Part shown: piece by piece, positions 7,932-16,506 of the stretch
How positions within the stretch are numbered: the stretch's first letter is position 1
Layout: the number at the start of each line of letters is the position of its first letter
Assembly: GCF_028617075.1 (NCBI RefSeq)
Contig: NZ_JAQKGV010000007.1
Location: 1 to 64,000, forward strand
Direction of reading: 5' to 3'
Length of the DNA stretch: 64,000 nucleotides
From: Rubrobacter calidifluminis
GTDB lineage: Bacteria; Actinomycetota; Rubrobacteria; Rubrobacterales; Rubrobacteraceae
Position numbers and translations under genes: made by a program
Notes under the pieces: generated by a model
What the model saw: the letters and a program-made list of their open reading frames with translations, nothing else
Told to the model about the DNA's origin: nothing
Database searches by the model: none

Positions 7932-8954
7932 GTGAAGGCACTGGTCTGGCAGGGGCCGAGGAGCATGGCTCTCGAGGAGAGCCCGGAGCCCGAGCCGGGT
8001 CCCGGAGAGGTGGTGCTGCGCACCGGCGCCGCCGGGATCTGCGGTTCGGAGGTCGAAGGGTACCTGGGCAGGATGGGCAACCGCACCCCGCCGCTCGTGA
8101 TGGGACACGAGTTCGCGGGCACGGTGTCGAAGGTCGGCGAGGGGGTGGAACCTTCGTGGGAGGGGAGGAGGGTCGCGGTCAATCCCCTGCTCCCGTGCGA
8201 CGAGTGCCCCATCTGCCGGGCCGGGATGGAGAACGCCTGCCCCAACCGCACCATGATCGGCATCCAGCACCCCGGAGCCTTCGCAGAGTACGTCCGCGTC
8301 CCCGCCGCGGCGCTGCTGCCGGTCCCCGACACCCTCCCGATGACCGCCGCGGCCCTCGCCGAACCGTTCGCCAACGGGGTGCACGCGGTACGCCTGGCGC
8401 AGGTTCGGGGGTCGATGGAGCGCGCCGTCGTCCTCGGCGCGGGCACCATCGGCACGATGGTCCTGCAGGCTGCGGTCCTGAGCGGGATCCCGGAGGTCAC
8501 CGTCGTCGAGCCGCACGAAAGGAGGAGGGAGAAGGCATTCTCCTTCGGGGCGAACGCAGCGTTCCCCTCGGGTGAAGACGCGAAGGAGGCGCTGCGCGAG
8601 GCCACGGGCGGCCTCGGTGCCGACGTCGTCTTCGACGCTGCCGGCACCTCTCAGACGCGGCGTCTCGCCGCCGGGCTGCTCCGTCCCGGAGGGATGGCCG
8701 TCCTCGTCGGGCTGCACGAGGACGAGAGCCTCATACCCTTCCACCACCTGGTGCGCAACCAGCTCGCGCTGCAGGGCTCCTACGCTTACACCCGCGAGGA
8801 CTTCCGGCAGGCGCTCGACTGGATCTCCGAGGGCCGCGCCGGGATCGGCGAGCTCCCCGACCCCCTGCCGCTCTCCGAGGGCCCCGAAGCGTTCCGCCGC
8901 CTGGCCGAAGGTCCCACAGACCAGGTGAAGATCTTTCTGGCGGAGGGGGCGTGA
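7932..8954 (+). CDS. Zinc-dependent medium-chain alcohol (polyol) dehydrogenase
   Basis: A 340-residue MDR-family enzyme. Catalytic zinc ligands appear as C37 and the H59/E60 pair (GHEF); structural zinc cysteines are C89, C92, C95 and C103. A Rossmann motif (GAGTIG) follows near residues 171-176. Such enzymes oxidise secondary alcohols, as in sorbitol, threonine or L-galactonate/idonate 5-dehydrogenases. The gene starts at GTG, 2 bases after the MFS stop, and its TGA overlaps the next GTG (8951-8954), so it belongs to a coupled catabolic operon. Oxidation of an aldonate or sugar alcohol is the likely job. Confidence 0.87.
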   Translation: MKALVWQGPRSMALEESPEPEPGPGEVVLRTGAAGICGSEVEGYLGRMGNRTPPLVMGHEFAGTVSKVGEGVEPSWEGRRVAVNPLLPCDECPICRAGMENACPNRTMIGIQHPGAFAEYVRVPAAALLPVPDTLPMTAAALAEPFANGVHAVRLAQVRGSMERAVVLGAGTIGTMVLQAAVLSGIPEVTVVEPHERRREKAFSFGANAAFPSGEDAKEALREATGGLGADVVFDAAGTSQTRRLAAGLLRPGGMAVLVGLHEDESLIPFHHLVRNQLALQGSYAYTREDFRQALDWISEGRAGIGELPDPLPLSEGPEAFRRLAEGPTDQVKIFLAEGA

Positions 8955-9736
8955 ACGGGCGTCCGCTCTCCGGGTGCACCGCGATCGTCACCGGGGCCTC
9001 GAGCGGGATCGGGCTCGCCACGGCGAACCTCTTCTGCGACTCCGGGGCCCGCGTCCACGCGGTGGCGCGCAGGAAGGAGGCCATGGAGAAGGGCGCCGGC
9101 GAAGAGCGCCTCGCCACGGGGCGTCTCATCCCGCACGCCCTCGACGTCTCGGACCGCGAGGGCGTGGAGGCGCTGGTCGCGGAGACGGGCGGGCGTGAGC
9201 GAATCGACCTCCTGGTGCTCGCGGCCGGGACCAACGTCCCCGACAGGAGCCTGGAGAAGCTCTCCCCGGAGGACTGGGAGCGCATCCTCTCGGTGAACCT
9301 CTGCGGGGCGTTCTACTTCCTCAAGGCCGCGCTTCCCCACCTCAGAACCTCGCGCGGCCAGGCCATCCTCATAGGCAGCGTCTCCGGGTTCTGGCCCGAC
9401 GCCTCCGGCCCTGCGTATCAGGCGTCGAAGGCAGGGATGGCCGCGCTCGCGCGGGCGGCGGGCATCGAGGAGCACGCGAGGGGTGTGCGCTTCTCGAGCG
9501 TGCTGCCCGGCATCGTGGACACGCCCCTGCTGGACGACCGGCCCGCACCGCCGCCCAGGGAGGTGCGCGAGCGGGCGCTCAGGCCCAGGGACGTGGCGCG
9601 GGCGTGCCTGTTCCTCGCCACGCTCCCGGAGCACGTCTGCGTGCCCGAGATGACCATCCTGCCGGCCGGGCTCCAGGCCCTCGGCAAGACCGGAGCGGCA
9701 ACCCCGCAACTTCCCCCGGAAGAGGAGGACGCGTGA
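8951..9736 (+). CDS. SDR-family oxidoreductase
   Basis: A 261-residue classical short-chain dehydrogenase with TGASSGIG (residues 14-21), catalytic Ser143 and Tyr156/Lys160 (YQASK). It starts at GTG inside the GTGA overlap with the alcohol dehydrogenase gene and ends in a second GTGA overlap with the enolase gene, so the three are translated as a coupled unit. The C-terminal 20 or so residues are proline- and glutamate-rich and probably disordered. Likely oxidation of a sugar acid or keto-deoxy acid; the substrate is not readable from sequence. Confidence 0.85.
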   Translation: MNGRPLSGCTAIVTGASSGIGLATANLFCDSGARVHAVARRKEAMEKGAGEERLATGRLIPHALDVSDREGVEALVAETGGRERIDLLVLAAGTNVPDRSLEKLSPEDWERILSVNLCGAFYFLKAALPHLRTSRGQAILIGSVSGFWPDASGPAYQASKAGMAALARAAGIEEHARGVRFSSVLPGIVDTPLLDDRPAPPPREVRERALRPRDVARACLFLATLPEHVCVPEMTILPAGLQALGKTGAATPQLPPEEEDA

Positions 9737-11004
9737 AGATAACGAGCATCAGCACGGCCGTCGTCGAGGCCAACTACGACTGGACCTTCATCCGCATCCG
9801 GACCGACGAGGGGATAACCGGGCTCGGCGAGAGCTACCTGGCGCCGGGGCTCACCGCGATCATCCGCGAGATGGGCCGGCTGCTCGTCGGGGAAGACCCG
9901 AGAGACATCGACCGGCTCTTCTCCAAGATGCGCTGGGCCGCCTCGGGTGCGGGTTCGATGGGCGGGATCGTCTACAACGCCATCTCCGGGATAGAGGCGG
10001 CGCTCTGGGACGTGCTCGGCAAGTACTGCGGCGTCCCCATCTACCGCCTGCTCGGCGGCAAGTATCGCGACCGCGTCCGCGTCTACGCCGACTGCCACGC
10101 CGGGGAGGCGCTCGAGGCGCTCGACTCGCTCATGGTCGCCCGCCGCCCGCGCTGGCTGACGGAGGAGGAGAGGACGGCGATCTCCGCCGAGATCAACCAC
10201 CCCGTCCACGGTCGGGCCTACGGGGAGGCCGAGACGGACGAGGTCTTCACCCCCGAGATGTACGCAGCCCGCGCCCGCGAGGTCGCCTCCCGCGGGTTCA
10301 CCGCGCTCAAGTTCGACCTCGACGTCCCGAACCCCCACACCCTGGACACCCACTCCGGCACCCTCACCCACGCCGAGGTCGGTTTCATGGTCTCGCTCGT
10401 CGAGGCCGTCCGGGAGGCGGTCGGGGAAACGGTGGACATCGCCTTCGACCTGCACTGGCGCTACGACGTCTCCGACGCGCTGCGGCTGGCCTGCGAGCTC
10501 GAGCCTTACGGGCTGATGTGGCTCGAGGACCCGATCCCGCCGGAGAACGTCGAGGCGCTGCGGCGCGTCACCGCGGGGACCCGCACCCCGATCTCGAGCG
10601 GTGAGAACCTCTACATGCGCTACGGCTTCCGCGAGGCTCTGGAGAGGGGCGCGCTGGACATCGCCGCCCCCGACCTGCAGAAGACCGGCGGGCTCCTGGA
10701 GGGACGAAAGATAGCCGACCTGGCAGACACCCACTACGTCGCCCTAGCCCCGCACTGCATCGCCTCTCCCGTCGGGACGCTCGCCTCGGCGCACTTGGCC
10801 GCCGCGATCCCGAATTTCCTCGCGCTGGAGTGGCACGGGATGAGCGTCCCGTTCTGGGAGGAGATGGTCACGGGCCTCGACCACCCCGTGATCGAGGACG
10901 GGTTCATCCGCGTTCCGGAAGCCCCGGGGCTCGGGGTCGAGCTGAACGAGGAGGTGGCCCGCCGCTACGCCCGTCCCGGCGAGCCGTTCTTCGAGGAGAC
11001 CTAG
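9733..11004 (+). CDS. D-galactonate dehydratase-like enolase superfamily protein
   Basis: A 423-residue mandelate racemase/muconate lactonizing family member. Metal ligands are D239, E265 (WLEDP) and E291 (SGENLY). H241 directly follows the first ligand pair (FDLHW), an arrangement typical of the GalD/ManD acid-sugar dehydratases, and D314/H341 (APDLQKTGG, LAPHC) form the second catalytic pair. It therefore probably dehydrates an aldonate such as galactonate or gluconate to a 2-keto-3-deoxy acid. GTG 9733 overlaps the SDR stop. Its TAG shares CTAG with the stop of the convergent amidase gene. The exact sugar is uncertain. Confidence 0.82.
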   Translation: MKITSISTAVVEANYDWTFIRIRTDEGITGLGESYLAPGLTAIIREMGRLLVGEDPRDIDRLFSKMRWAASGAGSMGGIVYNAISGIEAALWDVLGKYCGVPIYRLLGGKYRDRVRVYADCHAGEALEALDSLMVARRPRWLTEEERTAISAEINHPVHGRAYGEAETDEVFTPEMYAARAREVASRGFTALKFDLDVPNPHTLDTHSGTLTHAEVGFMVSLVEAVREAVGETVDIAFDLHWRYDVSDALRLACELEPYGLMWLEDPIPPENVEALRRVTAGTRTPISSGENLYMRYGFREALERGALDIAAPDLQKTGGLLEGRKIADLADTHYVALAPHCIASPVGTLASAHLAAAIPNFLALEWHGMSVPFWEEMVTGLDHPVIEDGFIRVPEAPGLGVELNEEVARRYARPGEPFFEET

Positions 11005-12410
11005 AGAGACGGACGCCGGCCTTCGAACCCCGTCGCCTGCTCGAAGGCGTGCGCGAGGCGCAGCACCCCGACCTCGTCGCGGGGACGACCCACGATCTGA
11101 AGCCCCACCGGAAGCCCCTCCGGGGTGAAACCTCCCGGCACCGAGATCGCGGGCAGGGCGGGCACGGTTATGTAGTAGCAGGACTTCATCCAGTCGATGT
11201 AGGTCTGCATCGGCTCGCCCGCCACCTCCGTCGGGTACTCCACCTTGACGTCGAACGGGAGGACCTGAACCGTCGGGAGGAGCAGGAAGTCGTAGAGATC
11301 GAGGAACTTTCGCACCCGGTGGTAGAGCTCCGTCCTGAACTTCTCGGCCCGCGCGAGGTCGTCCGGGGTGAGCCTCGCCCCCTGCTCGATGTTCCAGACA
11401 ACCGTCTTCTTCATCTCGTGCCGGTGCTCCGCGAGAAGCTCTCCGTAGGAGAGGTGGAACTGGAAGGCCCTGAAGACCTTGAACGCCTCGTCGGCCCCGG
11501 AGAAGTCCGGCGCGGCCTCCTCGACGGTGCACCCGATCTCTTCGAAGACACCGAGGGTGCCTTCGAGCGTCTCCAACACCTCCCGCTCGACGGGGAGCTC
11601 CCCGAGGGTGGAACTCCAGGCGAGACGCGCTCCGGAGAAGTCATGCTCCAGGGGTTCGAGGAAGATCTCCCCCGGCTCGGACAGAGAGAGCGGGGCGCGC
11701 GGGTCGGGGCCCGCGATCGCCGCGAGCATGAGCGCAACATCGGAGGCGCTCCGGGCCATCGGACCTTCGACCGAGAGCGGGGACCACGGGACGAGCGTGG
11801 GCCAGGTGGGGACCCTCCCGGGTGAGGGCCTCAAACCCACGACGTTGCAGAAGGAGGCCGGGTTGCGCAGCGATCCCCCCATGTCCGAGCCGTCGGCGAT
11901 CGGAACCATCCCGGCCGCGAGCGCGGCGGCTGCCCCGCCGCTCGACCCACCGCAGGTCTTCGAGAGGTTGTAGGGGTTTCTGGTCGCCCCGAAGATCGGG
12001 TTGAACGTCTGCGAGCCCGCGCCGAACTCTGGGGTGTTGCTCTTGCCCAGGGTTATCGCTCCGGCTCTCTTCAGGCGCTCGACGATGAGCGCATCGTCCT
12101 CCGGGACGAAGTCTCTGAAGGCCGGAGAGCCGAAGGTCGTGCGGATATCCCTGGTGGGAACGAGATCCTTGTGCACCACCGGGAGCCCGTGCAGGATCCC
12201 GACCTCCCCGCCCCGGGTGATCCTCCGGTCGGCCTCGCGCGCCTCCTCGATGGCACGCTCCGGCACCAGGGTGACGATGGCGTTCACCCTCGGATTCGTC
12301 TCCTCGAGGCGCCGGAGGTGGGCCTCGACGACCTCCACGGCGGAGAGCTCGCGCTCCCGGATCAGGCGAGCCATCTCCCGCGCCGGGAGGTAGATGATCT
12401 CGTCAGTCAA
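11001..12410 (-). CDS. Amidase-signature family hydrolase
   Basis: A 469-residue amidase with the full Ser-cisSer-Lys signature: K81 (VVHKD), S156 in the GGSSGG loop and nucleophile S180 (GSDMGGSLRNPA). Members hydrolyse amides such as indoleacetamide, peptide amides or the Gln of charged tRNA. No GatB or GatC is adjacent, so a catabolic role is more likely. TTG 12410 is chosen because GGAGGT stands 6 bases upstream; an in-frame ATG at 12440 has no ribosome site. It is the last gene of a leftward operon with an SSS symporter and an M20 peptidase, suggesting uptake and cleavage of an N-acyl or amide compound. Confidence 0.88.
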   Translation of the reverse strand: MTDEIIYLPAREMARLIRERELSAVEVVEAHLRRLEETNPRVNAIVTLVPERAIEEAREADRRITRGGEVGILHGLPVVHKDLVPTRDIRTTFGSPAFRDFVPEDDALIVERLKRAGAITLGKSNTPEFGAGSQTFNPIFGATRNPYNLSKTCGGSSGGAAAALAAGMVPIADGSDMGGSLRNPASFCNVVGLRPSPGRVPTWPTLVPWSPLSVEGPMARSASDVALMLAAIAGPDPRAPLSLSEPGEIFLEPLEHDFSGARLAWSSTLGELPVEREVLETLEGTLGVFEEIGCTVEEAAPDFSGADEAFKVFRAFQFHLSYGELLAEHRHEMKKTVVWNIEQGARLTPDDLARAEKFRTELYHRVRKFLDLYDFLLLPTVQVLPFDVKVEYPTEVAGEPMQTYIDWMKSCYYITVPALPAISVPGGFTPEGLPVGLQIVGRPRDEVGVLRLAHAFEQATGFEGRRPSL

Positions 12411-12479
12411 CCCTCCACCTCCCGTACGGGACGGCGACATCCGGGCATCCAGGGAGATGCGGCGTGGCGAGCCCGCGCA

Positions 12480-13937
12480 TCACGGCTGCTGGGGCACCAT
12501 CCGCCGGGCGGCCTCCTCGCGATCACGGCGGGTGGCCGTCGCCAGGCTCACCACCACCCCAACCAGGGTGTTCACGATGAGCCCGTAGAGGCCGCCGTTT
12601 ATCCCGAAGAGCGGATCGTGGCCGGTGGCGAACAGGATGAAGACTAAGGCCACCCCCGCAGCGTAGCCCGCGACCGCGCCCTTCGCGTTCATCCCGCGCC
12701 ACAGGAGCCCCAGGATCAGGACGGGAGCAAGCTGGGTTATCCCCTCGTAGGAGATAACCGAGAGCCGGACCAGGGTGGAGGGCAGCGTGATCGAGAAGAC
12801 CAGCGCGATCAGGCCGACCAGGAACGTCACGAGCTGCGAGAGCCGGTGCTGGGCCCTCTCCGAGCGGACGCCAAGCCCCAGGATGCTCCTGCCCCACATC
12901 GTCCCTATCACCAGCATGAAGACGGTCATCGGCACGATCGCCGAGAGCGCCCCCGCCACCCCGGTCAGGCCGACGAACCATGCCGGGAACGCCTTGATCG
13001 AGAGGGCGAGCAACGCCAGGTCGCCGTCCTTGAGGTGCGGCACGACGAAGACAGCCGCCATCCCGAGCAGCATCGGGACGAACAGCAGGATCTGGTAGCA
13101 GGGCAGAAAGATACTGTTGGTGCGGATGGTGCGGGCCGCCTGAGCCCCCAGGTAGGCGGCGAAGACGTTGGGGAAGACGATGTAGCCGAAGGAGTTGACG
13201 ATGGTGGTCGAAGCGAACCACCACGAATTCAGGTTCGGCGATTTCCCCGGCAGGGTGAGCATCTCCGGGTGGGTGTCCAGGAGCCTCTCGAAGAGCCCGC
13301 CGTAGCCGCCGAAGAAGTGGTAGGGGACGTAGAGGCCGATCACGATGACCGTCAGGATGACCAGCGAGTCCTTGAGCAGGCTCACCCAGGCGCTCCCTCG
13401 CAGTCCGCTCACCAGGATGAACCCCTCGGCGACGATGAAGGAGATCACGTACGCCCAGTCGAGGCTTATACCGCCGTAGGTCATCTGATTGACGACGAGG
13501 CCCATGCCGGTGATCTGGAGCTGCACGTACGGGATGAGGAAGATGGTCGTGATCAGGGCCATAAGAACCCCGAGCGTCTTGCTCCCATACCGGTGCGTCC
13601 CCATGTCCGATACGCTTATGAGGTTATGCTTCTTCGCGTAAGCCCAGAACAGGGGCCCGAAGAAGTACCCGAGTGCGTACCCGCCGCACAGGTAGGCGAA
13701 CTCGTAGTAGATCGGAGCCCCGTAGTCATAACCCCAACCGGCTGCGCCGAGGTAGCTGAACGCCGTGTACGTCTCGCCGGCGAGCAACACCCACAGAAGA
13801 ACCGACCCGAAGCTGCGCCCGCCGACCGACCACTCCGAGAAGTCAGGCTGCCGTCCCCTCACCGATAGCAGCCCGAGCGCGATCGTGAGGATCATGAAGA
13901 TTATGAAGATGGTGCTCGCCACCGCCGCGTTGGACAT
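12480..13937 (-). CDS. Sodium:solute symporter (SSS family)
   Basis: A 485-residue protein with about 13 hydrophobic helices. The segments GGRSFGSVLLWVLLAGETYTAFSYLG and GGYALGYFFGPLFWAYAKK are typical of the sodium/solute symporter family that includes PutP, PanF and the monocarboxylate carrier MctC. It is paired with the DUF3311 gene immediately upstream, 3 bases away, a pairing often seen for this branch. The neighbouring amidase and M20 peptidase suggest that it imports an amide, peptide-like compound or carboxylate for them. Confidence 0.87.
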   Translation of the reverse strand: MSNAAVASTIFIIFMILTIALGLLSVRGRQPDFSEWSVGGRSFGSVLLWVLLAGETYTAFSYLGAAGWGYDYGAPIYYEFAYLCGGYALGYFFGPLFWAYAKKHNLISVSDMGTHRYGSKTLGVLMALITTIFLIPYVQLQITGMGLVVNQMTYGGISLDWAYVISFIVAEGFILVSGLRGSAWVSLLKDSLVILTVIVIGLYVPYHFFGGYGGLFERLLDTHPEMLTLPGKSPNLNSWWFASTTIVNSFGYIVFPNVFAAYLGAQAARTIRTNSIFLPCYQILLFVPMLLGMAAVFVVPHLKDGDLALLALSIKAFPAWFVGLTGVAGALSAIVPMTVFMLVIGTMWGRSILGLGVRSERAQHRLSQLVTFLVGLIALVFSITLPSTLVRLSVISYEGITQLAPVLILGLLWRGMNAKGAVAGYAAGVALVFILFATGHDPLFGINGGLYGLIVNTLVGVVVSLATATRRDREEAARRMVPQQP

Positions 13938-13940
13938 GGC

Positions 13941-14162
13941 CTACCCTCCTCCCCCGTTCCTTTTTCTCCCGTAGAGCGGGTCGAAGCGGGCGGCGAGCCA
14001 GATCGCGAGCGGCGTCGCCACCACGCCGACGAGCATCCAGAAGGTGAAGAAAGGCATCCCGAAGACGAGCGGGTGGATGCGGTTGGCGAACGGCAGCCCC
14101 ACTATGAAGATGACGAACGGGACCAGAAGCAGCCACAGCGAGCTCCTACCCCGCATGGTCAT
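13941..14162 (-). CDS. DUF3311 small membrane protein
   Basis: A 73-residue protein with two hydrophobic helices (LWLLLVPFVIFIVGLPF and FFTFWMLVGVVATPLAIWL) ending in a basic tail, the pattern of DUF3311. It lies 3 bases before the SSS symporter and overlaps the end of the M20 peptidase gene by 17 bases, so it is an accessory subunit candidate for the symporter. ATG 14162 sits very close to its GGGAGGGAG ribosome site; ATG 14156, two codons later, has better spacing and may be the true start. Confidence 0.75.
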   Translation of the reverse strand: MTMRGRSSLWLLLVPFVIFIVGLPFANRIHPLVFGMPFFTFWMLVGVVATPLAIWLAARFDPLYGRKRNGGGG

Positions 14163-15444
14163 CTCCCTCCCCGGCCTCGAGGTATCCGCAGAGGATGAGC
14201 GCGAGAACCTTCGTGGCCGCCACCAGATCTTCGACCTCGACGTACTCGTCGGCGATGTGGGAGAGCGCGGTTCTGCCCGGCCCGTAGACTATGCAGTTCT
14301 CTATCCCCGCGCCGTGCACGACGAAGCGCTGGTCGTCGCTCCCGGCGGAGATCAGGAGCCGGGGCTCCATGCCCAAAGACCTGACGGCCTGCCGGGCCAC
14401 CCTGACGAGCGGCTCATCCTCCGGGATTATTACGGGCTCGGTGGCGTAGGTCTCCCGGTAGTCGTAGCGGATGCCGGTCTCCCCGGCGAACGCCTCCAGC
14501 AGAGAGAGGATCTCCTCCCGGGCCTCCTCCAGCCGCTCCTGCGGCACCAGGCGGCGGTTGAAGGTGAGGCGGCAGCGGTCGGGGACGGTGTTGGTGGCCG
14601 TCCCGCCCTGCACGGTGTCGAAGGAGAGGGTGGCGCAGACGGCCTCGGCGGGCGTCACCGCGAGGCTGCTCCTGCGCTGCGAAAGCCGGGGTTTCAGATC
14701 CTCCTCCACCCGCGAGACGAAGCGCGCCGCCAGCTCCACGGCGTTCAGCCCGAGCATCGGGGCGCTCCCGTGGGCCTTGCGGCCGAAGAAGGTGATCTCA
14801 CACCATATCGCACCCTTGTGCCCGAGGCCTATCCCCTCCGGGCCGAACGGCTCGGTGATGATAACTGCGTCGGTGTCCTCGGCACCGATCACCCCCCGTT
14901 CGACGAGGAACCCCATCCCGGCGTTTCTGTTCCCGACGGTCTCCTCGTCCGGGACCGCGCTCTGGACGATGCGCCCTCCCACATCCAACCCGGCCCTGCG
15001 CAGAGCCTCGACGGCGAAGATCTGACAGGCGAGCCCGCTCTTCTGATCGGCCGCTCCCCGGCCGTAGACCCTCCCGTCCTCGAGCTCCCCGCCGAAGGGA
15101 TCGTGACGCCAGTCGCTGCCGGCGGGCACCACATCGTAGTGACCGTTGAGGTGTATGGAGCCTCCCTCCCTGTCTCCCGGCAGCCGGGCGACGAGGTTGG
15201 GACGGGGTCTCCCCCCACCGTGCGGCGCGAGCTCGGGGAGGCGCTCCTCCGGCACCCGCAGCACCTCCACCTCGTAGCCGAGCCCGTCGAGCAGATCCCC
15301 CATGTAACCGACGAACTTTTCGTAGTGCTCCCCGGGCGGGTTCACCGTCGGTATCCGCACGAACTCCCGCAGCACGTCGACCATCCGGGGCGAGAGCTCT
15401 TCCACAGCCTCGAGGATGGCTCCGCGCAACCCCGTAACGCTCAA
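14146..15444 (-). CDS. M20-family metallopeptidase (ArgE/DapE-like)
   Basis: A 432-residue zinc hydrolase. Metal and catalytic motifs are HLNGHYDVVP, RGAADQKSG and PDEETVGNRNAG, in the order seen in acetylornithine deacetylase/succinyl-diaminopimelate desuccinylase. A lid/dimerisation domain follows (GRKAHGSAP). TTG 15444 is preferred because GGGAGG lies 7 bases before it. No arginine or lysine biosynthesis genes are nearby; the gene sits with an amidase and a sodium symporter. Deacylation of an imported N-acyl amino compound is therefore more likely than a biosynthetic role. Confidence 0.85.
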   Translation of the reverse strand: MSVTGLRGAILEAVEELSPRMVDVLREFVRIPTVNPPGEHYEKFVGYMGDLLDGLGYEVEVLRVPEERLPELAPHGGGRPRPNLVARLPGDREGGSIHLNGHYDVVPAGSDWRHDPFGGELEDGRVYGRGAADQKSGLACQIFAVEALRRAGLDVGGRIVQSAVPDEETVGNRNAGMGFLVERGVIGAEDTDAVIITEPFGPEGIGLGHKGAIWCEITFFGRKAHGSAPMLGLNAVELAARFVSRVEEDLKPRLSQRRSSLAVTPAEAVCATLSFDTVQGGTATNTVPDRCRLTFNRRLVPQERLEEAREEILSLLEAFAGETGIRYDYRETYATEPVIIPEDEPLVRVARQAVRSLGMEPRLLISAGSDDQRFVVHGAGIENCIVYGPGRTALSHIADEYVEVEDLVAATKVLALILCGYLEAGEGDDHAG

Positions 15445-15542
15445 GCAGGACCTCCCCAGTCGCCCCAACGGGATCAGTTCACACCCGAACCGGAGGGCAT
15501 GTCAAGACCATGATTCCGCAGGGCGGAAGACACCGGCCCCTT

Positions 15543-16505
15543 CTAGCGACACCTTGCGGGAGCGGAGTCCTGCACCACCGGGGAGGGGGTCTCGGGCTCG
15601 GGGGAGCGGGCACTGAGGCGTCCGAGCACGAAGACCGAGGCCCACAGGAGGAGGAAGCCCGCGATCTGGTTGGGTGTGACGCCCACCCCGAGCACGACCC
15701 AGTTGAGGACCACCGCGGTCGCGGGGAAGGCGAGCTCGGCGAGGGTGGCGTAGGAGGCGCGGGTGGAGGTCAGGCCCCGGTAATAGAGCAGGAGGGCGAT
15801 GAGCCCCGGGATCAGGGCGAGGAGCGCCACCCGCAGGGGGTGTGCGGCGATCCCCTCCCCGACGCCGCCCATCTTCCCCTGCCAGAGCACGACCACCCCG
15901 AGCAGCGGCAGGGCACTCAGAAGGCGGGCCCCGGTGAGGGTGTGGAAGGGGAGATCCCGTAACACGAAGCGACCCATGACCGTCGAGGAGCCCCAGAGGA
16001 ACGCCGCCCCGAGCGCGAAGAGCGAGGAGAGGAGCGCCCCGCTTCCGAGCTTCCCGAACGGCGAGAGGTCGGAGAAGGAGATCAGGTACGCCCCGGCCAT
16101 CGCGACGACGAAGCATCCCCAGTAGCGCCAGCCGAGCCGCTCGCGCAGGAGCAGCGAGGAGAGGGTTATCGCGAAGAGAGGCTGGGTCTTCTGCAGCAGG
16201 ATCGCGGCGGTCGGGTTCCCGAGGGCGAACGCCTCGGTGAACATCAGCGTGGCGAGCGCCGAGCCTCCCCAGCCTATGGTGAGCAGCGCGAGCCAGTGCA
16301 GCGCCCGGAAGCCGCGGAACGCACGCCAGCCGAGCGCGACCGCCGGGATCGAGTAGGCGGCCAGAAATAGGTGCTCGGAGAAGACGATCGCCGTCGGCGA
16401 CATGTACTTCAGGAGCGGCACCCGCAGCACCCCGTCGGTGCCCCAGAGCGCCGCCCCGACCGCGACCAGAAGGACCCCGACGAAGCTCCCCCTCTTCCAG
16501 CCCAA
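15543..16505 (-). CDS. EamA/DMT-family transporter
   Basis: A 320-residue protein with ten predicted membrane helices made of two EamA repeats. The first shows WGTDGVLRVPLL and the second FLWGSSTVMGRFVL, with the LLLRERLGWRYWGCFVV half-repeat end. DMT carriers usually export amino acids, metabolites or drugs. It appears to start at TTG 16505, a single base after the stop of the F420-dependent oxidoreductase gene. It is placed between that oxidoreductase and the M20 peptidase, and export of a by-product is possible. Confidence 0.82.
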   Translation of the reverse strand: MGWKRGSFVGVLLVAVGAALWGTDGVLRVPLLKYMSPTAIVFSEHLFLAAYSIPAVALGWRAFRGFRALHWLALLTIGWGGSALATLMFTEAFALGNPTAAILLQKTQPLFAITLSSLLLRERLGWRYWGCFVVAMAGAYLISFSDLSPFGKLGSGALLSSLFALGAAFLWGSSTVMGRFVLRDLPFHTLTGARLLSALPLLGVVVLWQGKMGGVGEGIAAHPLRVALLALIPGLIALLLYYRGLTSTRASYATLAELAFPATAVVLNWVVLGVGVTPNQIAGFLLLWASVFVLGRLSARSPEPETPSPVVQDSAPARCR

Positions 16506-16506
16506 G

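Noticed and set aside
5906-8647. A 913-codon leftward open frame opposite the cyclase, MFS and alcohol dehydrogenase genes
   Set aside because: Long antisense frames are common at this GC content; the rightward frames carry complete, well-known motifs and ribosome sites.
11001-12410. GatA subunit of the tRNA amidotransferase
   Set aside because: No gatB or gatC is adjacent, and the operon partners are a symporter and a peptidase, so a catabolic amidase fits better.
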